Source: Diadema setosum (taxonomy: Eukaryota; Echinodermata; Echinoidea; Diadematoida; Diadematidae). Taken from it: 64,000 nt of DNA. Position numbers and translations under genes: made by a program. The notes beneath the pieces were generated by a model that ran no database searches, was not told where the DNA came from, and worked only from the letters and a program-made list of their open reading frames with translations. The stretch's first letter is position 1; each line of letters opens with the position of its first letter. Where the stretch lies: NCBI GenBank assembly GCA_033980235.1, contig CM067064.1:34131497-34195496 (forward strand), written 5' to 3'. Shown here one piece after another: positions 38,632 to 48,522 of this stretch.

Positions 38632-40079
38632 GCTTCACATGAAAGTTTACCCAGAAACATGAAAATCCCACGATGCCAAGGTGCCAGAGTGGGGGGAATG
38701 GGGAGGGGTGGGTAGAGAGAGAGACCAATCAACAGAAGAAACCGCGCGTACTGGCGCATTCTCGGAGGTCATGAACAGTCTGGGGTCTTGGAGATGAACA
38801 GAGAAGGAATGTTTAATTAAAGATAGCTCAAGTCGAAGACCCAGGATTACAAACGTTGATTCTTTTTTTTTTTCCTCCTTTCATTTAACATGCCTTCACA
38901 TTTATGGTTGCACTCCTTAAAAAAAACTCTCCTGCGATCTTTGTTAACTTAATGTAGCCGTTTAAAACGTCAAACTTACCATGAAAGTGTTACTACGTGT
39001 AATACAATAGTTAATACTATACCTATTGCTTTATTCATATCTGTAAAACACAAATGGGACTACCAATGACAATAAAAAAATACTTGTATTTGTTTTGTGC
39101 GGAGATTTTTTTGTCTTTGTCCTGACTAGTTCAATATGAAATTTCTTATGTTTTTACGGCAGCATCAACAGCCTAAAATAAATTACTGAGAGATTTATAA
39201 ATTATGAAATTTTTGGCAAACATCCACTTGAACTTCAGGCATGAATAGCTCCTGATATTCAGCAAAAACAACTCAACAGATCAGAGACAAAGTTCCTTCA
39301 AATTTTGAAAAGTAGCACGCAGATTTGCTGGGCTTGGTAAGGTCCATGCTTTGAGATCGTCACAATCGTGTTGTCACCAGGGAGGTGGAGTGTCTCTCTT
39401 TTACTTCCCTGTTGTCACGGACTAGTATCGGGAAGTTGTCACAAACTCCAGGATCACCCCTCCCTGCCAACTCCATGTTGCTCCCAGGGAGGCGGGAAGA
39501 GTCTCTTCCCACCTCTCTTTTGCTCCCCAACGTGCATCGTGAATGCGTGGCGTTTCTTGTCACCGTCAGTACCCGAGGCTGCTTTGTATTTGTCTTGGAA
39601 TATTGATTCATTTCTTGTCATGACATGAGTGTAGTAATCGTTTTGCATGGCTATGTAAAAAATTGTGATACAACGTGTACTCAACTCGTCTTTGTGATTT
39701 TTTTTTCTTTCAGTCCAAAAGGAAGACAAAATAGTATCATGACGTTTGCAATTGTTCGAAAGGTCTGCAGACTATCAAATCACCCTTGTTTTTCCCGCTC
39801 CCAGGCCCTCCAAATTGAGCAATCCACACGCGCGCGCAAATTCCTTTGCCATGTGGTTTTACCAGCCAGCTGTCGGAATGTGCTTTGAAGTTACATTTCA
39901 GCCTGGCCTGGCTGGCATGAATGGGTGTCGAGTTTCAATCAATACCTACTGTTGTTTTATTCTTGTATTTGAACATGTCGTTTCACCTGACACGGAGATC
40001 GGGAAGGTGTAGGGCTGGGAAGAGGTTTTTGTTGTGTGTTGCAACCTAATCCGGGCAATTAACCCCAGAGGGCAATTAC

Positions 40080-40104
40080 CCCCCCCCCCCCCCCCCCCCC
40101 CCCC
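40080..40104. repeat. Poly-C run (about 25 bases)
   Basis: The longest of several C or G homopolymers in the window. It is followed by a 'aaggttaggttt'-type stretch and then the assembly gap, suggesting it was hard to sequence. Confidence 0.9.
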
Positions 40105-40156
40105 GCTAAATACTGGTTAATGGTAAGGTTAGAGTAAAGATTAAGGTTAGGTTTAG

Positions 40157-40356
40157 NNNNNNNNNNNNNNNNNNNNNNNNNNNNNNNNNNNNNNNNNNNN
40201 NNNNNNNNNNNNNNNNNNNNNNNNNNNNNNNNNNNNNNNNNNNNNNNNNNNNNNNNNNNNNNNNNNNNNNNNNNNNNNNNNNNNNNNNNNNNNNNNNNNN
40301 NNNNNNNNNNNNNNNNNNNNNNNNNNNNNNNNNNNNNNNNNNNNNNNNNNNNNNNN
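40157..40356. other. Assembly gap, 200 N
   Basis: Exactly 200 unknown bases inside the 2.6 kb TIR element. The round length suggests a placeholder, so the true spacing is unknown. Confidence 0.99.
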
Positions 40357-42382
40357 CTACAAACGTTAATTTTCCCGATCGTTACTTTGCGTTACTAACG
40401 ATCCAGGTGAAACCGCTTGCGTTAATGAAACGTTAATGTTGATTAACGCAAAGTTTCTTTTGGTATATACTGTACCTTGGAAATTGTTCAAGGTATCTTC
40501 ATGGAACAAAGTCCCATGTACTGACTGGCAGTGATTATCTAGAGAATTTAGGGTTCATGGGGTCAAAGGTCAGGGGTCAAAGGTCAAGGGCAACACTTCA
40601 AAATTGTACTCTTTCCCTCATATTTATGCAATGCCAGCAGGTTTATTATTTTTTTTTACATTTGGTGTATGCATGTATAACCTAATAGAGATTCTCTGGA
40701 AACTTTCTTTTTTTTTCTTTTTTTGTTTGCCTCAAAGGTCAAAAGGTCAAAGATCAAGGGAAAGTGCTGAACTAACTTTTTCCTCCATATCTCGGAAGTG
40801 GCTCAAGTTATCTTGAAACTTACTACATGTACATATTTATGCATGTTCTGCCTGACAGTGATTATCCTATGAATTTTAGGGTCAAAGGCCAGATGAAAAT
40901 TATGGTAATGATGTACTTTTCAATATACAGAAATTGCACTTTTTCTCCATACCTTGAAAATTACTCAATGCATAAACTTATGAATGGGTCAAAGTCAAGT
41001 TAAAGTACTTAGATCCCCAAATACATGCTCTCCTATTCATCCAATTAAACCTAGGTCAAGGAAGGTAGACATTCAACACATAGTGACAAACTTGTCTTTT
41101 TAATATTTTGCCAATTTTGTGAAAATGTAATCACACATTGTCCACACGTACTATAGACCTATTAGGAGAATCATGCATTATGGCGGAGGCATACCAGTCG
41201 CCTTAGCGACATTTCTAGTCTTGAAACTTAGTGTGCTTATACATAAAGATTCTCTAGAGAGAATTTTGGGTCATGAGGTCAAAGGTCAAGTGAAAATGTT
41301 ACAAATTCACTTTTTTCTATATCTCAGAAATGGTTCAAGGTACAAGCACACGTACATCCATCTTCATGGAATATGCATGTACCGATGTAGGCCTACTGAC
41401 TGGCAGTGATTATCTAGGGAATTTGGGGATCATGGAATCAAAGGTCAGGGGTAAAATGTCAGGGTCAACTCCTCAAAATTTCACTTTTTCCCACTTATAT
41501 ATGCAGTGCCTGCAGGATTTTTCTTGAAGCTGTGTGTACGCATTGTACGTGTACAATGTATCGTATACAAATGTACATGTATTACCCAATAGAGATTTTC
41601 TGTGATTTTTTTATTTTTTTTTTTTTTTGCCCTTAAAGGTCAAATGGTCAAAGGTCAAATGAAGGTGCAAAATTTTACTTCTTCCCCCATGTCTTAGAAG
41701 TGGCTCAAGGTATAATCATAAAACTTCTCTGTACGCATGTTCTGCCTGAAAGTGATTCTCGGAATTTTAGGGTCATAGGGTCAAAGGTCAAGGGTCAAAG
41801 ACCAGTTAAAACGCTAACAATTTACTATGTAGTACTGAAAGAACAATTTATCTCCATATCTTAAAAATTGCTAAATGCATAAACTTTATAATATAAAAGG
41901 GTCAAAAACTCAAGTAAAAATCCTAAAATCCCCAAATACATTGTACATGCTCTTTTAGAAAATACATGTATAGTCATTCACCCAAGGTTATTAAACCTAC
42001 AATGTACAATTCTGTAGTTCAAGGAAAGTGAACATTCTACTAATTTGTGACAAACATGTAATTTTAATATTTTGCCAATGATGTGAAACTGTCATCACAG
42101 CTCACACGTCAAAATGTACTTTAGACCTACAATTGTACGTTTAGGAGAATCATGCATTATGGCAGCTACATGTACGATATAGGCATACCAGTTGCCACAG
42201 CAACATTTCTAGTTTGTTTTAATATGAGTTTCAAGCAAGATGCTAAGTTGTGCTGATCACAGTCAGTACTACTGTGTACAAAAGTGAGCTTCTTGGCTTG
42301 CTAGACTAGACCTACAAACTGTACAAGATGTACTGTATACGTATAAATCTAGTAGAGAGACTTTTATTCATGACATCTTGTA

Positions 42383-43226
42383 CAGTATGTCCCCAAAAAA
42401 ATTACAACGCGGCCTTCCGCAATGAAATCTTTAAAAATAGTGAATGAATCTTAGTAAAAATTCAGGGTATGAAACTATAACTCATTGCCCACTTATACAG
42501 AAAACCCCATTCGATTTGCTTCAGTGGTCAAAGAGAAATACAGAATTTTGTAGAGGATATCGGGAATCTCTTCTGTCCAAGTTCTGTCTATTGTTCACAC
42601 ACAAGATCATCGAAATGCAAAACTCGGAAGAATCCGATTCATGACATGCTTTACAACAATCCACATTTCTCTGTGACCGCTTAACCAAATTGAATGGGGT
42701 TTTCTGCAAAATAGAGCTAAGATGTTACAGTTGAACCTCTCGTATCCGGACAAGTCGGGACCGGGGCTCATCCGGATAAGGGATTTGGCCGGATATGGGA
42801 GACTCAATGCTTTATACATGTACATACATTGTATACATACACATGTACTGATGTAGCCTATTGTAGTACCACATGTAGTAATGTGTATACTGCAACCTGT
42901 TTCGGGATGTTGAAATGTCTGAAGGTAAGCAATTTGGAAGGAAATTTGATGCAATGTATGTTAATCATATTGGAAGTAATATGTAATTCATGTGTGTTTG
43001 GGTAGGAGTTCTCAAGGAGTTGGGAATCCCCCTTTCTTCCCGTAATTATAAAAAAAAAATCACGGCGAGATTTCGTCAGGATAATAGAGAGATCCGGATA
43101 AAGGGAGGCCGGATAATAGAGGTTCAACTGTATACCTTAAGACTCTCAAGTAGCACGTACACAGGTTGATCATAATAGGTGTTATCAATTCGAAAATCTG
43201 ATTGTAATTTTTGGGGCGACTTACTG
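42383..43226. mobile_element. Mariner-like MITE copy A, carrying a nested MITE
   Basis: Starts CAGTATGTCCCCAAAAAAAT next to TA (42381-42382) and ends TTTTTGGGGCGACTTACTG. Without the nested 403 bp element and its TA it is 439 bp. It is the reverse complement of copy B, which follows without any spacer. The junction reads TTACTG/CAGTAT with no TA between. No transposase. Confidence 0.85.
42728..43130. mobile_element. Pogo-like MITE nested in copy A, 403 bp
   Basis: Ends CAGTTGAACCTCTCGTATCCGG and, inverted, CAGTTGAACCTCTATTATCCGG, flanked by TA (42726-42727, 43131-43132). The empty site 'gatgttataccttaag' matches copy B ('atgttatatttcaag' inverted), which lacks the insertion. TIR type and TA target fit pogo/Tigger-type elements. 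Confidence 0.85.
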
Positions 43227-43667
43227 CAGTATGTCCCCAAAAAAATTACAATAAGATTTTCGCATTGATAATGCCCAATATGATTAAATTTTTCAAATGC
43301 TACTTCAGGGTCTTGAAATATAACATTTTAGCTCTATTTTGCAGAAATCCCCATTCGATTTGGTTAAGTGGTCACAGAGAAATGTGGATTGTTGTAAAGC
43401 ATGTCATGAATCAGATTCTTCCGAGTTAAGCATTTCGATGATCTTGTGTGTGAACAATAGACTGAACTTGGACAGAAGAGATTCCCAACATCCTCTACAA
43501 AATTCCGTATTTCTCTTTGACCACTGAAGCAAATCGAATGGGGTTTTCTGTAAGATATGGGCAATGAGTTATAGTTTCATACCCTGAATTTGTATTTAGA
43601 TTGATTCACTATTTTTAAAGATATCATTGCGGAAGGCCCCGTTGTAATTTTTTTGGGGGACATACTG
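43227..43667. mobile_element. Mariner-like MITE copy B, 441 bp, inverted
   Basis: Starts CAGTATGTCCCCAAAAAAAT and ends GGGGGACATACTG followed by TA (43668-43669). Its right 345 bp pair with the left arm of copy A, so the dimer forms a long palindrome with a loop made mainly by the nested MITE and the A/B junction. Confidence 0.85.
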
Positions 43668-43669
43668 TA

Positions 43670-45194
43670 CTTTGTACAAGTGCAGTCAGTCACAGAACTC
43701 AACATTTTCAGCTTCAACTAAATGTGCATTGTTTTATTCATACTAATACACACAAACTGTACTCTCTCTTTACTTTTATGCATACATGTACGTAGCATCA
43801 TTACAGTTGTATACTGTAGGTGACCGGTCACAGGATGCATCACTACAGTTGCTGTATGCGTATGAAATTAGAAATACTGCTTGTGTGAAACGCACACCAT
43901 ATACACATTGTACATACAGTAGTTGTACATGTTGTACCATTTGCTGACTGTACCATTGTACAGCTGTATATATGATACAGTATACATCCTCCTGCCATTG
44001 TTCTCTTTGTTTACGTTTTTAACATAAACATCCATTTCCTGTCAGTGGTCCAGAACTCTCAAGAGTAAGCTTGACAAGTGCTTTGTAGTCCAGAGATATG
44101 AAATGAAAGTCCACATTCTCTGCTTGTATTGACTCTCGAGTGATAATGCTGATACACACAAGAAAGCTGTATGAGTAAAATAATGGGTATCATTCACATG
44201 CCCAGACAAATTACTGTTAAGCATACAGTGTACAAGTCACCACAATAGAACTACTGTAACTCTTCAAGTACGCAAGCCCTTGCCCCTGTGTTTCTCACAG
44301 AAAGCTGTTGGAGTTTAATGCTTTAATTGTTTGTTGACATGTGGCCAAAACACCCATAAGAAGAATAAGTTTACAGTTGTGCTTCTATATTGTAGGTACA
44401 GTGTACAAGCTGTGAGTGTGAGCATGGAGGTACAATGTGTACCTCCATGGTCTGAGCATGTACAGTACATGTTCAGTAGCAAGGCCTTTGCATGAAGTGA
44501 GAGAGGAAAAAAATAGCATGCTATTAACCTCTGAAAGCTGGTTTTGCTGCATGACCTAATACAGAGACTGAAGAAAATTTCAGAGAGATTAAAAAGTTTA
44601 TTTCACTCATGATTTTGGAAAGATAAAATCAGTATAGCTGTACAGTGTACAATGTACAATGTATCATACATGTATGAGAGCTGAAATGAGATGATGTGGC
44701 AAGATCATATAATGACTCGTAGTTTATTATAAACATGATAATGATTGAGTCAGCATCATTTCACTTACATTTGCACATCCGTTGACAAAATTTGTTTACA
44801 GACTCTGTATAGTGCAGCTGTACCGGTACACATGTACGGTATGTACATGTACGTACAATGTACATTGTACATGTGCACAGTGTACGTAGTATGCGATAAT
44901 AGTGTAGTGGTATTTTTAGATACAATTTTGTATCTTGTGATTTGTAGATGAAATGCTATTTTCATTATATTTGATAAATTAATGATAATCATGCATCCAT
45001 GATATTGGATTCAATTTTCTTGTTCCATTTGGCATCAAAATGCAGGCTCATGTGTTGGACGAGTGAAAATGAATAGAGTTTAATGACTTCTCAAGCCAAA
45101 ACATTGCCTGAGACCATAGTGCTATTGTGAGATTACATTCTAGTTCTCCAGAACAGAAGCTCAGCCACATCTGACCTCTACTACTGTGCCATGA
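43670..45194 (+). other. FoxK intron 1 stretch rich in TGTACA palindromes
   Basis: Many overlapping TGTACA, TACATGTA and GTACAATGTAC motifs, densest at 44640-44670 and 44820-44900. No gene, MITE ends or RNA recognised. Confidence 0.5.
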
Positions 45195-45534
45195 CAGGGT
45201 TCTTACAGGTCATGGAAAACCTGGAAAGTCGTGGAATTTGGCTAAGTCTTTTTCCAGGCCTTGAAAGTCATGAAAAACTGATATTTTCATCAAAAGGTCA
45301 GAATGGAAAGTCATGGAATTGCAAAAATTATAAAAGTTTAAGTTTGTCTGTTGTTTGTGTGAGATGTGTAGGTACCCCCTTTTGCTTTGCTTTGATTTGA
45401 GATCAAATTTTCAGTCTAGTATGTAAAAAAGAAAAAAAAAATGTATAAAAGTCATGGAAAGGTCATGGAATTCTGGCTAAAAAAGGTCATGGAAAGTCAT
45501 GGAATTCAATTCATGAGAGAGAGTATGAACCCTG
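45195..45534. mobile_element. CAGGGTTC-ended MITE, 340 bp
   Basis: Ends CAGGGTTCTTAC and, inverted, CAGGGTTCATAC; flanks share CATGA (45190-45194, 45535-45539). The interior is full of 'gtcatggaaa' repeats in both halves. The end sequence resembles hAT-type MITEs, but only 5 bases of the expected 8-base duplication are seen. Confidence 0.65.
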
Positions 45535-45789
45535 CATGATGTACTTTAGTGATGAGATATTCTAGTGTGCCATTATTTTCAGCTATAAATCTGACTTGTC
45601 ATCCCCACATGGCAGTATCAGAATCGTAATGCAAGAAATTATTGGAGGAATGGGAAAGAGTCTGAAGAACAGGAAATACAACTGAAAGAACTGAGAAGGC
45701 AGTATGGAAGCAGCACTGCCGAGGTTGAAAAACAGTCACCACATTATTACTTTACATCATTTCTACTAACTACACATACATTGTACATG

Positions 45790-45791
45790 TA

Positions 45792-45856
<65 letters not shown>

Positions 45857-46139
45857 ACAGTACTACTACTACTGTTGTACATGCACCACTGATGTCTACA
45901 GTATTACTATGTGTACTAATACTACTACTACTACTACTACCCGGTACTACTACTACAGTACATGACTGTACTGTATGTATGACTACTGCTACTACACTAC
46001 TGCTACAGCATGCACTGTACATTACTGTACACACAATTGTACAATTACTACTTCTACTACTGTACTACTACAATTGTACTACTACATTGTATTTCCTACT
46101 AATCTTCTACTACTAAATCTACTACTTCTACTAAATCTT

Positions 46140-46191
<52 letters not shown>

Positions 46192-46262
46192 ACTGTACTA
46201 CTACTACTACTACTACACTACTACTACTACCACTACTACCATTTCTACCATTTCTACCATAC
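45790..46262. repeat. CTA/CTG trinucleotide arrays
   Basis: Interrupted CTA arrays include a pure run of 16 CTG units (45807-45854) and a CTA run at about 46139-46190. All reading frames through them are artefacts. They lie in FoxK intron 1 in the CTG orientation of the transcript. Confidence 0.95.
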
Positions 46263-46439
46263 ACTAGCTACTTCTGGTACTTCTGCTTCTACTACTAGTG
46301 TACATTACTTCTAGTGCTGTTTAACAGTTGCTTGATTCACTTCTCGAAATTGCATCTAGGATTTAATATCAGAGAATACAAAGCACTGATGTCCACATTA
46401 ATCGCAGTTTGGTATTGTTTTCTTAAAATACATTGTATG

Positions 46440-46545
46440 TATTGTAGCTACAGTACAATACTGTACATTGTACGTACACATGTATACACATTGTGTACGT
46501 ACACATGTATGTATACACATTGTGTACGTGTATACACATGTTGTT
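46440..46545. repeat. GTACACATGTATACAC tandem repeat
   Basis: Units of the type 'gtacgtacacatgtatacacattgt' repeat about three times. The unit is largely self-complementary. Confidence 0.8.
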
Positions 46546-47523
46546 ACACTACAGTACATCTGAACTAATCAGCATTTACAAAATATTGTAGTATAATCTG
46601 TAGAAGAAATAAGGAAATGACATTTTGTTGTGGTGAAAACACACTGTAACTCTAATTGGCTTTGATTTTGGGACACAATGGGGCACTAAATGCACCTGTA
46701 GTTTTGTACACTGTACAATGTACATGTATGTCACATTGTTTGAATTTAAGTGTGCTCAGCAATCTTGTTGCACTGAATGTCCACTAGAGTGATCTTGATC
46801 ATTTGTCTCCCTAATCCATGAAGGCACAACAGGAGACATACAGATACTGAAAGTTAAACAGAGGGATGGTACATGTAAGATGAATCATCAAATGTGCAAT
46901 TTGATTTGTAGCACCCCTCATCAATCAACATTGCCACTAAATCATTGTGACAATCGTTGTATAGCCAATGTGTTTTTTCTACTGTACAAGTAAAACCCTA
47001 TTAGAGATTGAATAACCTTATGGTTCCCATGCATTTAAATTGTATCTAGTCCTAATCTGTACTATGTTCATTAACCCGTAAACTGCTGAGGGCCAGTTTT
47101 CTGGCTTGTACCATAAGCTACATTTTTTGTAGACAAATTTAATCACTGAGGCTGGAGGCCTTCCTCCCTGACCAGTAATAAGATTAACTTTTGATTTCTC
47201 ACAGAATTGTATTTCATATAAAGCGGTTTCTAATTATCTCACAAAAAAGTTTAAACCTGAATTTCCATCTCAACCAAAACTATACCATCCCTTTATAGGC
47301 TACAGGATTATTACTACACATGGGAATACAAATTGTTAATGGGTTTTGCAGATATGATTCACAAATACATATGGTGATACAGCTGTATCTCAGCAGTGAA
47401 ATTAAAATACTTGAAATTTCTGTTTTGGGTGTCCTAAAATACTAATCTACACATATTAGATAGAAAATTTAGAAAACCATTTCAAATGAAAAAAAAAAAA
47501 AAAAATCTATGTATTTTTTTTTT
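46546..47523 (+). other. FoxK intron 1 stretch, nothing recognised
   Basis: AT-rich sequence with an A run at about 47489-47506. No gene or repeat boundaries recognised. Confidence 0.5.
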
Positions 47524-48522
47524 AGCTCACCTGAGCCAAAGGCTCAAGTGAGCTATTGCGATCGCCCTTCGTCCGTCGTGCGTCGTGCGTAAACTTTTTA
47601 CATTTTCATCTTCTTCTTGAAAACCCCAAGACCGATTTTCATCAAACTTGGCAGGTAGCATCCCTAGGGGGTTAGGAACTCAATTTGTTAAAATGGGCAC
47701 CATGCCCCACCTAGGGGGCCCCCAGGGATCTGTAAAAATCTTCTTCTCTAGAACCAGAAGTGATAGAGCTAAGTTAATACTATGAGTTTGTACATTGATG
47801 ACTGTAGTTTCAAGTTTGTTCATGGCAGAATCAGGGGTGCGCCCCCCCCCCCCCCCCCCTTGGGACCCAGGGGAGGGGGTGGGGAGGGGTCCTAATGGGG
47901 CCTAAATTGTACATTTTCATCTTCTTCTTGAGAACCCCTTGACCCATTTTCACCAAACTTGGCAGGTAGCATCCCTAGGTGGTTAGGATCTCAATTTGTT
48001 AAAATGGGCACCACGCCCCACCCAGCGGGCTCTCAGGGGGGCCCAAACCCCCCCAGAATGAAGGAATCTTTAAAAATCTTCTCTAGAATCAAAAGTTATA
48101 GAGCTACAAGCTGTAAGGTACTTTGAGTGAGTACATTAATGACTGTAGTTTCAAGTTTGTTGATAGCAGATCCAGGGTAGCCCCTCTTGGGGATGGGGGG
48201 TGGGAAGGTCCAAATGGGGGCCTGAATTGTACATTTTCATCTTCTTCCTGAAAACCTCATGATGGATTTTCGTCGAACTTGGCAGGTAGCATCCCTAGGG
48301 GGTCAGGATCTCAATTTATCAAAATGGGCACCATGCCACACCCAGAGGGCCCCAGGGGGCCCCAATCCCCCCAAATTAAGGAATCTTAAAAAAATGTGGG
48401 CCCTTATTGTACATTTTCATCATCTTCTACTTGAGAATGCCTGGTCAAATTTTAGTAGAGCTGTGAATAATTTAGATTAGTGACTGCGTGAAAGGTAAAC
48501 TTGCGATACTCAGGTGAGCGCT
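47524..48522. mobile_element. AGCTCACCTGAG repeat with three internal tandem units
   Basis: Ends are inverted: AGCTCACCTGAG at 47524 and CTCAGGTGAGC at 48509. Inside, units with 'aacttggcaggtagcatcc' begin at 47645, 47956 and 48276, about 311-320 bp apart, each with 'tgtacattttcatcttcttc' before it. A C-run lies at about 47841-47859. No coding capacity. Confidence 0.75.

Larger units (their letters stand above)
37865..40472. mobile_element. TA-flanked TIR element, 2.6 kb, cargo of unknown origin
   Basis: Inverted ends CAGTATATACCAAAAGAAAC, continuing through TTTGCGTTAA, are flanked by TA (37863-37864, 40473-40474). Removing the element joins 'ctccgta' to 'ccttgg', which matches other copies of the surrounding repeat (for example 'ctccataccttg' at 40937), so the insertion is supported. 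Subterminal GATCGTTACTGTGCGT motifs repeat at 37916-38042 and similar ones occur at 40375-40400. No transposase was identified. The interior (38050-40070) includes minus-strand frames of 95-124 residues with a possible splice donor (GGGTAAGTG, about 38430), a C-run and an assembly gap. Confidence 0.8.
36131..42210. repeat. GGTCA-rich interspersed repeat, repeatedly invaded
   Basis: Starts TGCCTCCGCCATGAAG and ends ATGGCGGAGGCAT (41178, inverted match), then extends to a diverged second end at about 42155-42210. The interior is built of diverged units: 'cttttttctccatatct', 'ggttcaaggtatcttcatg', 'gactggcagtgattatctagagaattt', 'gggtcaaaggtca'. Direct GGTCA repeats cluster at 36329-36350, 37808-37822, 40559-40590, 40735-40757, 41277-41292, 41636-41660 and 41769-41795. 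A LINE and a 2.6 kb TIR element have inserted into it. It lies wholly in FoxK intron 1. Confidence 0.7.

Noticed and set aside
45781..46298. Poly-Cys, poly-Tyr, poly-Leu and poly-Ser frames
   Set aside because: Translations of CTA/CTG trinucleotide arrays.
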